Below, in pieces: positions 1 through 7,634 of a stretch of 64,000 nucleotides of DNA. The position numbers and the translations under genes are program-made. Under the pieces are notes generated by a model. The model had not been told where the DNA came from, did no database searches, and saw only the letters and a program-made list of their open reading frames with translations. The stretch is from Streptomyces inusitatus (lineage in GTDB: Bacteria; Actinomycetota; Actinomycetes; Streptomycetales; Streptomycetaceae), in contig NZ_BMWG01000007.1 of assembly GCF_014651115.1 (NCBI RefSeq), positions 124,001-188,000 on the forward strand. Direction: 5' to 3'. How positions within the stretch are numbered: position 1 is the stretch's first letter; every line of letters begins with the position of its first letter.

Positions 1-132
1 GGCTTGCGGAGTCGTGTGCACCTGCAAGTGACGCTCCACCACTGCCACCAGCAGCCGGCATTGTGGGGAGGGGCACCGCAAGGAGGTGATGACTCCCCTG
101 CCGTCCCGCGCGACGAAGTTCAAGTAGTCCAT
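1..132 (-). CDS. Partial hypothetical protein (N-terminus only)
   Basis: An open minus-strand frame starts with ATG at 132 and runs off the left edge, so only the first 44 residues are visible (begins MDYLNFVARDGRG). It contains the stretch RCPSPQC, whose two cysteines could be half of a metal site. No stop occurs within the visible part. No family is recognised. Support is only an open frame with sensible residue composition, in a region with few other genes. Confidence 0.35.
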   Translation of the reverse strand, partial: MDYLNFVARDGRGVITSLRCPSPQCRLLVAVVERHLQVHTTPQA

Positions 133-466
133 GAGCGGTTCAGACGGTCTGGCCTCACGCGGTGAGGAACCCCGTCAGGTCGGCGACATCGAGGGACTCG
201 GCGGGCACGACCGTGCGGGCGCTCTCATCCTGATGGTCGCCGTCCGATTCCGGGACGGTCTCGCCACTCGTCCCGGTCGGCTCGGAATCGGGCTTGTGGT
301 TGCCGGGCAATGTCCTGCCTCTCAATTTTCTGTGGGCTCCGGCCCAACCGGACCAGAGAGGCCCGCCTGCCCGTCACAACAGGCGGGCATCCGCCATCGG
401 CTGGCTGTCGGCCGTAGTGGGTACCGACAGCGCCCGGGAAGTCCCCGACCGACGGCGGAAGTCCGA
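133..466. other. Non-coding stretch, no gene seen
   Basis: About 330 bases lie between the partial gene at the left edge and the 3' end of the small minus-strand gene at 467. Base composition is a little less GC-rich than the rest, for example the CAATTTTCTG run near 323. Open frames here overlap and contradict one another, and none shows convincing protein-like composition. No tRNA or long inverted repeat was recognised. Confidence 0.4.
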
Positions 467-802
467 TCAGTCGCCGGGCTCCTGCTTGGCGGCCCGCGAG
501 TCTTTGATGCGCTGGAGAATGCGTTCCCCGGCCTCCGACAACTCCTCTTCCGACATCTCCCGAGCCCGGTACAGCTCGCGCGCGATGTCAAGCTGCCGGT
601 ACAGCTCCCGGTATCTAACGTGCCGATTCCAGAACTCCTCGACACGCCATACTGCGAGGAGAACCCGATCGCGCAGAGTGGGAGGTGGAGGGCCGCACCA
701 GATACGGCACAAATTCTTCTGGACGTTCGACACAGGCCGCCCGTGCACTCGGCAGCGCTGACGGAACCGACGCGGCCGGCCGACCTGGGGACGACGGCTC
801 AC
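467..802 (-). CDS. Small basic/helical hypothetical protein
   Basis: A 111-aa protein. The N-terminal third is Arg-rich (GRPRRFRQR), and the C-terminal two thirds look like charged amphipathic helix (EEFWNRHVRYRELYRQL, then MSEEELSEAGERILQRI). Its GTG start overlaps the stop of the upstream small gene as GTGA (799-802), so the pair is probably translationally coupled. No known family is recognised. Size, charge and setting in a gene-poor edge would suit a small accessory or plasmid-derived protein, but that is inference. A later in-frame start is possible because the first 30 residues are less protein-like. Confidence 0.45.
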   Translation of the reverse strand: MSRRPQVGRPRRFRQRCRVHGRPVSNVQKNLCRIWCGPPPPTLRDRVLLAVWRVEEFWNRHVRYRELYRQLDIARELYRAREMSEEELSEAGERILQRIKDSRAAKQEPGD

Positions 803-996
803 TCCGCACCCCCGGGACGGTCAATCTCGCGGTAGGCGATGACAGACGGTTCGCGCCAATCAGTCGCCAAGTTCCACGGACGCGCTCGCGCCCTGGTCAG
901 ATAGCCGCGCTTCTGCAAGAAGTCGGTGACCTTCAGCTTCGCGGTGTCCCGGTCGGCGGCAGTAGCGTTCGGCCACGCCCTCCAGTGGACAGACAT
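799..996 (-). CDS. Small hypothetical protein, possibly 5'-truncated
   Basis: A 65-aa protein from ATG at 996 (MSVHWRAWPNATAADRDTAKL), overlapping the next gene by GTGA. The reading frame stays open and protein-like upstream of this ATG to a TGA near 1050 (residues such as VDPFEWPPYASEC), but no start codon lies in that extension and no clear ribosome-binding site precedes the ATG. Either the start at 996 is correct or this is the 3' remnant of a longer gene cut by a frameshift or rearrangement. No family is recognised. Confidence 0.4.
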   Translation of the reverse strand: MSVHWRAWPNATAADRDTAKLKVTDFLQKRGYLTRARARPWNLATDWREPSVIAYREIDRPGGAE

Positions 997-1715
997 GCAC
1001 TCAGAGGCGTACGGAGGCCACTCGAACGGATCGACGCTGTAGCAGTGAAGCGACTTTGCTCATCTGGGCGCCGCCGATCTCGTCATCTCGATGCCTCATG
1101 TGGCGGCGCTGGACGCGAACGGGCTGAGCTGCGCGGGGGCGATTGTCCGGGCGCGGGCTCTGTTCAACTGGCGTGGCTCCTGTTGGTGAACCGCAGCCCC
1201 CGGGGCCGATAAATGGGTGGTGTGTCCTTTTACGCCATCCGCTGTGGCCGGGTTTTGTCTTCGCGAGACTTGACCTTGTGCGGCATCTGATTGCCCCGTA
1301 CGCTGCAATTCACTCGCGCGACCGGTCTCGTCCTGTGAAGCCGGCGCGGCCCCTTCTGGGTACGGCGCACTGACGTTTATCCCCGGCTGTGCAGTGAATT
1401 CACGCGGGTGGGCGCGATGACTGTTTCCGTCTTCAGATTTACGCACGTACACCGCTGCGGTACACCCGGATTGATCGGGAACCGGCCGCCTGCTGCTCGG
1501 CGATGGCAGATCTGGAATTTGCACGCGCGCAACGGAGTCAGTTATCCGCGCGCGCCGGGAAGTTTCTCGCGGCTTCTGGCTCAGGACCACGGTGCCCCTC
1601 GCCTCGCAGCCGGGTAACAATCCTGAGACCGGGCGGCATTCCTTTTCATGTGCGGCGCGCCCATGTGCATGTTCCGCCCGTTTCCTGACCGGACAGTGAC
1701 TTGGCAGGTGGTGTG
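997..1715. other. Gene-poor region upstream of the five-gene cluster
   Basis: About 700 bases with no frame that can be defended: open stretches occur on both strands with low-complexity, inconsistent composition. The right part (about 1600-1715) is visibly less GC-rich (CATTCCTTTTCATGTG near 1638) and must contain the promoter of the following operon. No -35/-10 pair could be assigned with confidence. With the possibly truncated small gene at 799-996, it looks like a rearranged boundary. Confidence 0.4.
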
Positions 1716-3197
1716 ATGCCCGTCTCGGCTGAGGTGAATGACGCTTACGGTGGCGTGTTGGTGACCTCGAAGTACTCCCCCTTGCGGAATATTGGGTTCG
1801 GCGACGATGAGGATTATGGCTCCAAGCTGATGCGGCTCCGGACGGGGATCCTGAGAGGGATGAATCTCATCGGGCGGCTGGAGTTCGTCGTGGAGAACTG
1901 GGCGGATGTGCGGACCACGGAAGCCAATGCGCAGCGCAGGCCGCCACTGGTCGTTGTCTCCACAGGTCGAGCGGATTGGATCAGCGCGGGCGTCAATGCC
2001 GCCAAGGCTCGCGGGGAAGCCCTGAATGGCGCAGGGGTGCCGTTGCGGGGCATTGGGGATATGCGTGCTCTCGGGCTTGTCCCTGCTGATGAGGGGAATC
2101 TGCCCGCCCTCTCGCCAGTCTATTCTCCCGGGCGGGTGGGGGATCACCGCAGCGTTTATCTGATGGTGAACGCGAGGGAGTACACCTATTACGCGAAAAA
2201 GCTCAAAGACACGGGAATCACCGTGGTGGGATGGCAGTCCGGAAATGGCATGAAAACTCGTCTGGCAGGGTTCGGGGCCAGCAGGTTCGCCGCTCTCCAG
2301 TTCTGCAAAGAATTGCGTGCCGGGCATGCGGCATGGCCCTACGCCTGGGTCTTTGATGACAACGTCGTCGCACTGACCGGCTTACCCGTCAGGGGGCAGA
2401 ACCAGGCCAATCCGGTGCCGGACGGGCTGTCGGGCATCGAGGACGCCGTCGTCACGGCGGCAGGGGCCGCAGAGCCGTTTCCCGTGTGTGTGGGATTCCA
2501 GGCGGGAACGGCGGCGAAGTCCGCGGAAGAGATAGGGGCCTTGGCCACCAAGAACGTGGACAGGGCTCCCATCGCGCTGACTCTGGAGGAGAAGCCGGGT
2601 CTGGTGCAGCAGGCCGTCCTGTGGAACATGGGCAGGCTCAATCCACAGGTGCAGCCGCCGCACGATGCTCAGCAGGAGGGTACCGACTGGGGCCTCAATA
2701 TCGGGCCCGCGTTCGTCGCGTCCGCCGAGGACGTCAGCATGATCAACTACTTCAAGCGGACAGGGATCCCCTACCGGCAGTACAAGGGGATCGCCGTGGT
2801 GAAGGCCGCTCCGGCGGAAGACCGCAGCGGAAACCTCGGCAACAAGGGCGCTGCGGATGTCCGGGCCTATCGCGAGGAGATAGCCAGGGTATGCGCACGG
2901 GCCGAGAGCGAGTCCTTCGGAGTGGATCCACAGAATCCGCCTCCTCCCGTCCGCGTGCGTGACCAGGTGCTGAGTTCCTTCCTCGCAGCGTTGAACGGAG
3001 CCAGTGCGAACGGCGCGTTCGATCAGAACAAGGCGGCGTGCCAGGCCGTCGAACAGATGATGGCCAAGGCGCTCACCGACGACGCTCAGGCCAGAGATCA
3101 GACGGCCCTCGAATCCGTCTTCAAGATCAGATTAATGCCGACTGTGTTCCGCAATTCGGGCTTCAGGAACATTCAGCCCGCTCAGGAGGGGCCGTGA
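1716..3197 (+). CDS. Putative GT-A-like glycosyltransferase-fold protein, first gene of cluster
   Basis: A 493-aa soluble protein with no signal peptide or membrane segment. Around residues 205-220 the segment AAWPYAWVFDDNVVAL resembles the strand-plus-DxD region of GT-A nucleotide-sugar transferases. Aromatic-rich segments (ARE-YTYYAKKL, GVPLRGIGDMRAL) and GFGASRFAALQFC suggest an alpha/beta fold. Family assignment is inference; it may be a TAGT/phage-type glycosyltransferase or something else. ATG at 1716 was chosen over TTG 1701 and GTG 1713 because AGGTGG lies 5 bases upstream. The stop overlaps the next GTG start by 4 bases (GTGA), so it is co-translated with the DUF6603-type gene. Codon use is a little less GC-biased than in the genes that follow. 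Confidence 0.7.
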   Translation: MPVSAEVNDAYGGVLVTSKYSPLRNIGFGDDEDYGSKLMRLRTGILRGMNLIGRLEFVVENWADVRTTEANAQRRPPLVVVSTGRADWISAGVNAAKARGEALNGAGVPLRGIGDMRALGLVPADEGNLPALSPVYSPGRVGDHRSVYLMVNAREYTYYAKKLKDTGITVVGWQSGNGMKTRLAGFGASRFAALQFCKELRAGHAAWPYAWVFDDNVVALTGLPVRGQNQANPVPDGLSGIEDAVVTAAGAAEPFPVCVGFQAGTAAKSAEEIGALATKNVDRAPIALTLEEKPGLVQQAVLWNMGRLNPQVQPPHDAQQEGTDWGLNIGPAFVASAEDVSMINYFKRTGIPYRQYKGIAVVKAAPAEDRSGNLGNKGAADVRAYREEIARVCARAESESFGVDPQNPPPPVRVRDQVLSSFLAALNGASANGAFDQNKAACQAVEQMMAKALTDDAQARDQTALESVFKIRLMPTVFRNSGFRNIQPAQEGP

Positions 3198-6100
3198 CCA
3201 CGCCGTCGGCCGATCTCGACACACTCGCCGGGCGGCTGCGGACCGCCGCCGGCAAGGGCGGGACAGTGGTGCTGGACGACTCGGTGGTGGGCTCGGGCAC
3301 CGCTGCCGCGCTGGCCGCCGCGTTCGCCCTGCCGGATGGGCAGCGGCTGACGATCAAGGGTGTCACCTCGGGGGACATCGTCGACCCGGTGGGCGGTGTG
3401 CTGACCGTCGACGGCGGCACCGCCACCGTACTGAAGGTGGCCGATACGCCGGTCACCCTCACCTTCACCGTGGCGGGAGGCGCCCTGAGGGCGACCGTCA
3501 CCGCGGCGATGACGAACGGCTGGCACTTCACCGACAGCTTCCCCGGCCTGACCGTGTTTCCCTTCGACACGCTGACGGTGAGCGGCGCGCGGTTCGTCTA
3601 CGCGACCGACGCCGAGCCTGCGTTCGTGTGGCCGGGCGAGAGCACCAGGGTCGCGCTGGAGCCGGGGCTGAATCTGCTGTGCCGGCTCGGGTTCGGCGGG
3701 GTGTCCCTGGCCGGTGCCCTGCTGGGTGAGGCGTTCGGTACGAGCACCTGGCCGGCCAATGGGCCTTTCGCTCCGGTGACCGGTGAAGTCCTGCCGGTGG
3801 GGACGCTGTCGGCCCCGATCGACGGCGGCCAGGGGTTCAGCATCGGCCACACCCCCTACGAACTCTCGCTCAGCGAACCGCGGGTGGCTGTCCGGATCGG
3901 CACCACCGACGACCTCACCCCGGTGCAGGAGGTCGATCTGCTGGTCGAGGGAGTCTTCCAGCAGAAGCTGTCGGTGTCGGTGTCGGTCCCGGTGGAAGGC
4001 GGCGTCTACACGCTCTCCACCGCGCCGCTCACCCCCGGGGACGGCTCGGTGGCCTCCCTGCTCAACGACCTCCCGCTGCCCGGCGGCGCGCATATCACCA
4101 GCTATCTTCCGGCCGAGCTGACGGACGTCTTCTCCGCGATCGGCCTGGACGACTTCTCCCTCGCCGTGACCGCGGAGCCCATGGCGGTCGCCTACGCCGG
4201 AGTGTCGGTCAGCACCCTGAAGAAGTGGCAGCTGATCCCGGACGCGCTGGAACTGGACGGGCTGCGCCTGGTCGTCGAGACGCTCGATCCCTCCGGTCTG
4301 AACTGGACCGCGGTCACGGTCACCGCGGAAGCCACGCTGTTGCCTCAGATCTTCCCCGACCCGTTCGAGTTCACCGCAGAGATCGACAAGACCCCGTCAG
4401 GGTGGGAGGTCGGCTCGGTCGGCGGAGCGTATCCGGGGACGGCCGACCTCGGCGATCTTGTGGCCGGACTGACGGGCGACGGCGACAGCCTTCCGCAGGA
4501 GCTGCGGGACATCGTCCTCGCCGACATCCGTGTCACCGCCACCCGCCCGGCGGCGGACCAGGCGTTCTCGTACACCCTTCACGGCAGTGTCGAGGCCGCC
4601 CTGCCGGTCCACGGCACCGCACTCACCGCGCGTCTGGACCTGACCGCCGACAAGACCTCCACCGGCCACAGCGTGGAACTCACCGGCAGCCTGGTGATCG
4701 GTGAGGAGACCTTCGGGTTCGACATCACCCTCGGCACCGACGGTGCCTCCCTCGACGCCACGTGGTCCAGTGGCGGCAGCCCGCTGGAGTTCGCCGACAT
4801 CGCCGGCGCGTTCGGCTGGACCGACCCGCCCGAACTCCCCGGCGGCCTGGACCTGGCGCTGACCGGAGCCGGGTTCCGGTACGACTTCACCAGCGGCGCC
4901 CTCGTTCTCACAGCCACCTCGAAGAACTACGGGCAGCTGGTCCTCGCCGGCACGAAGACCGACTCCGGGCGGGCGTTCCTGCTCGACCTGGCCGTGCCCC
5001 TGGACATCAAGCTGTCGGACCTCCCGGTCGCCGGGCCGCAGATCCCCGCCTCGGTGAATGTCGGCATCCAGCATCTGGAGATCGCCTACGCCTCCGAGGC
5101 CTGGTCCGCGGAGACGGTGACCGCGCTGAACACCACCCTCCAGGCGCTGCACGGCAGCTCCCTCGGATACGACAAGCTCGACAAGGGGCTGATCCTCACC
5201 GCCGGTCTGACGCTGGGCACCGAGACCCGGGAACTGGTTCTGCCGCTCACCACACCCGGCACAGCCAACTCCTCCGACGGCGCCGCCGAGGCGGTCACCT
5301 CCGGATCCACCCCCGCCGCCCCTGCGGACACGGCCACCCCCGCGCCGACGGCCGCCACCCCGCCGGCGCAGAGCGGCACCACCTGGATCACTGTCGGCCG
5401 GTCGTTCGGGCCGCTGCATCTGGACCGGATCGGCATCCAGTACACGAACGGTGTCCTGTTCTTCCTGCTGGACGCCGATATCGCGCTGGGGCCGCTGGCG
5501 TTGTCGCTGGACGGCCTCGGAGTCGGCTCGTCGCTGAAGAAGTTCGACCCGGAGTTCGCCCTCACCGGCCTGAGCGTGTCCTACGACGAGCCACCGCTGT
5601 CGATTCTCGGCGCGATCCTGCGCGTCCCGGACGCACAGCTGACCACCGGGGTGAAGTTCCAGTTCGACGGGGAACTCGTCGTCCAGTACCAGAAGTACAG
5701 TCTCGGGGCGCTCGGCTCGTACGCGCAGTTCACCGACGGTACGCCGTCGCTGTTCGTGTTCGTCCAGCTGGAGGCCCCGCTCGGCGGCCCACCGCCGTTC
5801 TTCGTCACCGGGCTGATGGGCGGCTTCGGCTTCAACCGCACGCTGGTCATGCCGGGGCAGGACGAGGTGACGGACTTTCCGCTTCTGCTGCTGTCCACCC
5901 AAAACCCGGGAGGCTCCGGCGCCTCGGCGCAGGGGCCGGACGCGGTCCTGAAGATCATGGAGGGACAGGCGGCCGGGCCGAGCGGCGTCACGAAGAAGTG
6001 GATCACCCCGCAGGCGGGGGAGTACTGGCTGGCCGCGGGCCTGGAATTCACCACCTTCAAGGTGGTCAAGTCCAAGGCGGTGCTCGCGGTCGACTTCGGC

Positions 6101-7603
6101 AACGACCTCAGCATCGCCCTGCTGGGCACATCCACACTGCGACTCCCGCTCGACGACGAGTCCGGCGGTGAGGCGAAGCCGTTCGCCTTCGTCGAGCTGG
6201 GCATCCGGGTAATCGTGCAACCGTCCCAGGGCCTGTTCGCGGCCAGCGCGATCCTCAGCCCCAACAGCTACGTCCTGACCCCCGACTGCCATCTGACCGG
6301 CGGGTTCGCCTTCTACGTCTGGTACGGGAACAATCCGAACGCCGGGCAGTTCGTGACCACCCTGGGCGGCTACCACCCCGCGTTCAAGGCCCCGGCCTAT
6401 TTCCCGCAGGTGCCCCGTCTCGGCTTCAACTGGGCCGTCTCGGACGAGGTGTCCATCACCGGTGGCGCGTACTTCGCGCTCACCAGCTCGTGCGCGATGG
6501 CGGGCGGCTCTCTCGACGCCGTCTTCCACGACGGGAGCCTGCGGGCCTGGTTCTCGGCGTACGCGGACTTCCTGGTGAGCTGGCACCCCTTCTTCTACAC
6601 CGGGGACATCGGCGTCTCCATCGGCGTGTCCCTGCGGATCCATGTCCTGTTCTTCACGATCACCATCAGCCTCTCGCTGGGTGCCTCGCTGGAGGTGTGG
6701 GGGCCGCCGACCGGCGGGATCGTCACCGTGCACATCGTGGTGGTCAGCTTCAGCGTCTCCTTCGGCGCCTCGCGGCCCGCCGCCGCGACCGAGCCCCTGG
6801 ACTGGACCGCCTTCACCGAACTGCTGCCCGCCCACACCGACATCTGCGGGATCACTCTGACCGGCGGACTGTTCAAGACCCGGGACGACACGGCCAGCAG
6901 CAGCGGCAAGGAGTGGATCGTCCGCGCCAAACAGTTCGCCTTCGAGACCCGCTCGGCCGTCCCCGTCAGCGTCCTCTCCTACGGCACCACCACCCGGCAC
7001 ACCTCCGCCACCACACCCGGCGGCATCTCCATCACCCCGATGGACAAGACCGGCGTCGTCTCCACCCACAGCATCACCATCCACCGGCAGGGGTCGACCA
7101 CACCCGTCGATGTCACCGAATGGTCGCTCCAGCCTCTGGAACAGACCATGCCCGCCTCGCTGTGGGCCGCGCCGCCCGCGCCGTTCACCCACATCCCCAC
7201 CGCGGCGTCAGCGAAGATCCTGCCCGGGGAGCTGGTCGGTTTCACCGTCACCGCGCCGCCCCCCACCCCCGGCACGACCCGTGGTGCGCTCCCTCAGAAA
7301 GTGCTGTTGGAGGAGTACCTCTCCCCGGACGGACGAGCCCCCTGGCCGCTCGCGGCAACGCCGACCCAGGAGTACATCCCCACGGCGGACCCGCACACCG
7401 TGGCCTTGCTGAAGGACGTGAACAGCGCCACGGTGAAGCAGGCCCGGACCGACCTCTGCACGCTCCTCGGCACGGTGACCGCGGCGGACAACGGTCCCCT
7501 GTTCACCGGCACGGACGGTGACCTGGCCGCCCTCGCGGCCGGCGCGGGGCATCTCTTCAGCGACGCACCCCTGCGACAGGGCGGACAGGGCGGACAGGAC
7601 TGA
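3194..7603 (+). CDS. Giant beta-rich protein, DUF6603-type
   Basis: A 1469-aa protein translated from GTG 3194 with AGGAGGGG just upstream. Composition is Thr/Gly/Leu/Val-rich with short alternating strands, typical of an extended beta structure. A Pro/Ala/Thr linker (residues about 700-730) separates an N-terminal repeat-like half from a C-terminal half. The C-terminal half carries the block FVQLEAPLGGPPPFFVTGL, then GGFGFNRTL and a proline-containing loop, which I recognise as the DUF6603 signature. Aromatic and Gly-rich hydrophobic strands around residues 1130-1200 (YADFLVSWHPFFYTGDIGV) resemble amphipathic beta strands. There is no signal peptide. DUF6603 has no known biochemical function. 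Its place as second gene of a compact operon suggests a structural or secreted role (inference). Confidence 0.8.
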   Translation: MTTPSADLDTLAGRLRTAAGKGGTVVLDDSVVGSGTAAALAAAFALPDGQRLTIKGVTSGDIVDPVGGVLTVDGGTATVLKVADTPVTLTFTVAGGALRATVTAAMTNGWHFTDSFPGLTVFPFDTLTVSGARFVYATDAEPAFVWPGESTRVALEPGLNLLCRLGFGGVSLAGALLGEAFGTSTWPANGPFAPVTGEVLPVGTLSAPIDGGQGFSIGHTPYELSLSEPRVAVRIGTTDDLTPVQEVDLLVEGVFQQKLSVSVSVPVEGGVYTLSTAPLTPGDGSVASLLNDLPLPGGAHITSYLPAELTDVFSAIGLDDFSLAVTAEPMAVAYAGVSVSTLKKWQLIPDALELDGLRLVVETLDPSGLNWTAVTVTAEATLLPQIFPDPFEFTAEIDKTPSGWEVGSVGGAYPGTADLGDLVAGLTGDGDSLPQELRDIVLADIRVTATRPAADQAFSYTLHGSVEAALPVHGTALTARLDLTADKTSTGHSVELTGSLVIGEETFGFDITLGTDGASLDATWSSGGSPLEFADIAGAFGWTDPPELPGGLDLALTGAGFRYDFTSGALVLTATSKNYGQLVLAGTKTDSGRAFLLDLAVPLDIKLSDLPVAGPQIPASVNVGIQHLEIAYASEAWSAETVTALNTTLQALHGSSLGYDKLDKGLILTAGLTLGTETRELVLPLTTPGTANSSDGAAEAVTSGSTPAAPADTATPAPTAATPPAQSGTTWITVGRSFGPLHLDRIGIQYTNGVLFFLLDADIALGPLALSLDGLGVGSSLKKFDPEFALTGLSVSYDEPPLSILGAILRVPDAQLTTGVKFQFDGELVVQYQKYSLGALGSYAQFTDGTPSLFVFVQLEAPLGGPPPFFVTGLMGGFGFNRTLVMPGQDEVTDFPLLLLSTQNPGGSGASAQGPDAVLKIMEGQAAGPSGVTKKWITPQAGEYWLAAGLEFTTFKVVKSKAVLAVDFGNDLSIALLGTSTLRLPLDDESGGEAKPFAFVELGIRVIVQPSQGLFAASAILSPNSYVLTPDCHLTGGFAFYVWYGNNPNAGQFVTTLGGYHPAFKAPAYFPQVPRLGFNWAVSDEVSITGGAYFALTSSCAMAGGSLDAVFHDGSLRAWFSAYADFLVSWHPFFYTGDIGVSIGVSLRIHVLFFTITISLSLGASLEVWGPPTGGIVTVHIVVVSFSVSFGASRPAAATEPLDWTAFTELLPAHTDICGITLTGGLFKTRDDTASSSGKEWIVRAKQFAFETRSAVPVSVLSYGTTTRHTSATTPGGISITPMDKTGVVSTHSITIHRQGSTTPVDVTEWSLQPLEQTMPASLWAAPPAPFTHIPTAASAKILPGELVGFTVTAPPPTPGTTRGALPQKVLLEEYLSPDGRAPWPLAATPTQEYIPTADPHTVALLKDVNSATVKQARTDLCTLLGTVTAADNGPLFTGTDGDLAALAAGAGHLFSDAPLRQGGQGGQD

Positions 7604-7634
7604 CAGGCCCCGAGGAGCCCGGAACGGAGCAGCT

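Noticed and set aside
1096..1620. Minus-strand frame in the gene-poor left region
   Set aside because: Composition is rich in Ser/Pro/Arg/Gln with no motif, no ribosome-binding site and competing frames; not supportable as a gene.
4397..7192. Long minus-strand open frame opposite the DUF6603-type gene
   Set aside because: Gly/Arg/Glu-rich shadow produced by high GC3; the plus strand has the recognisable family blocks.
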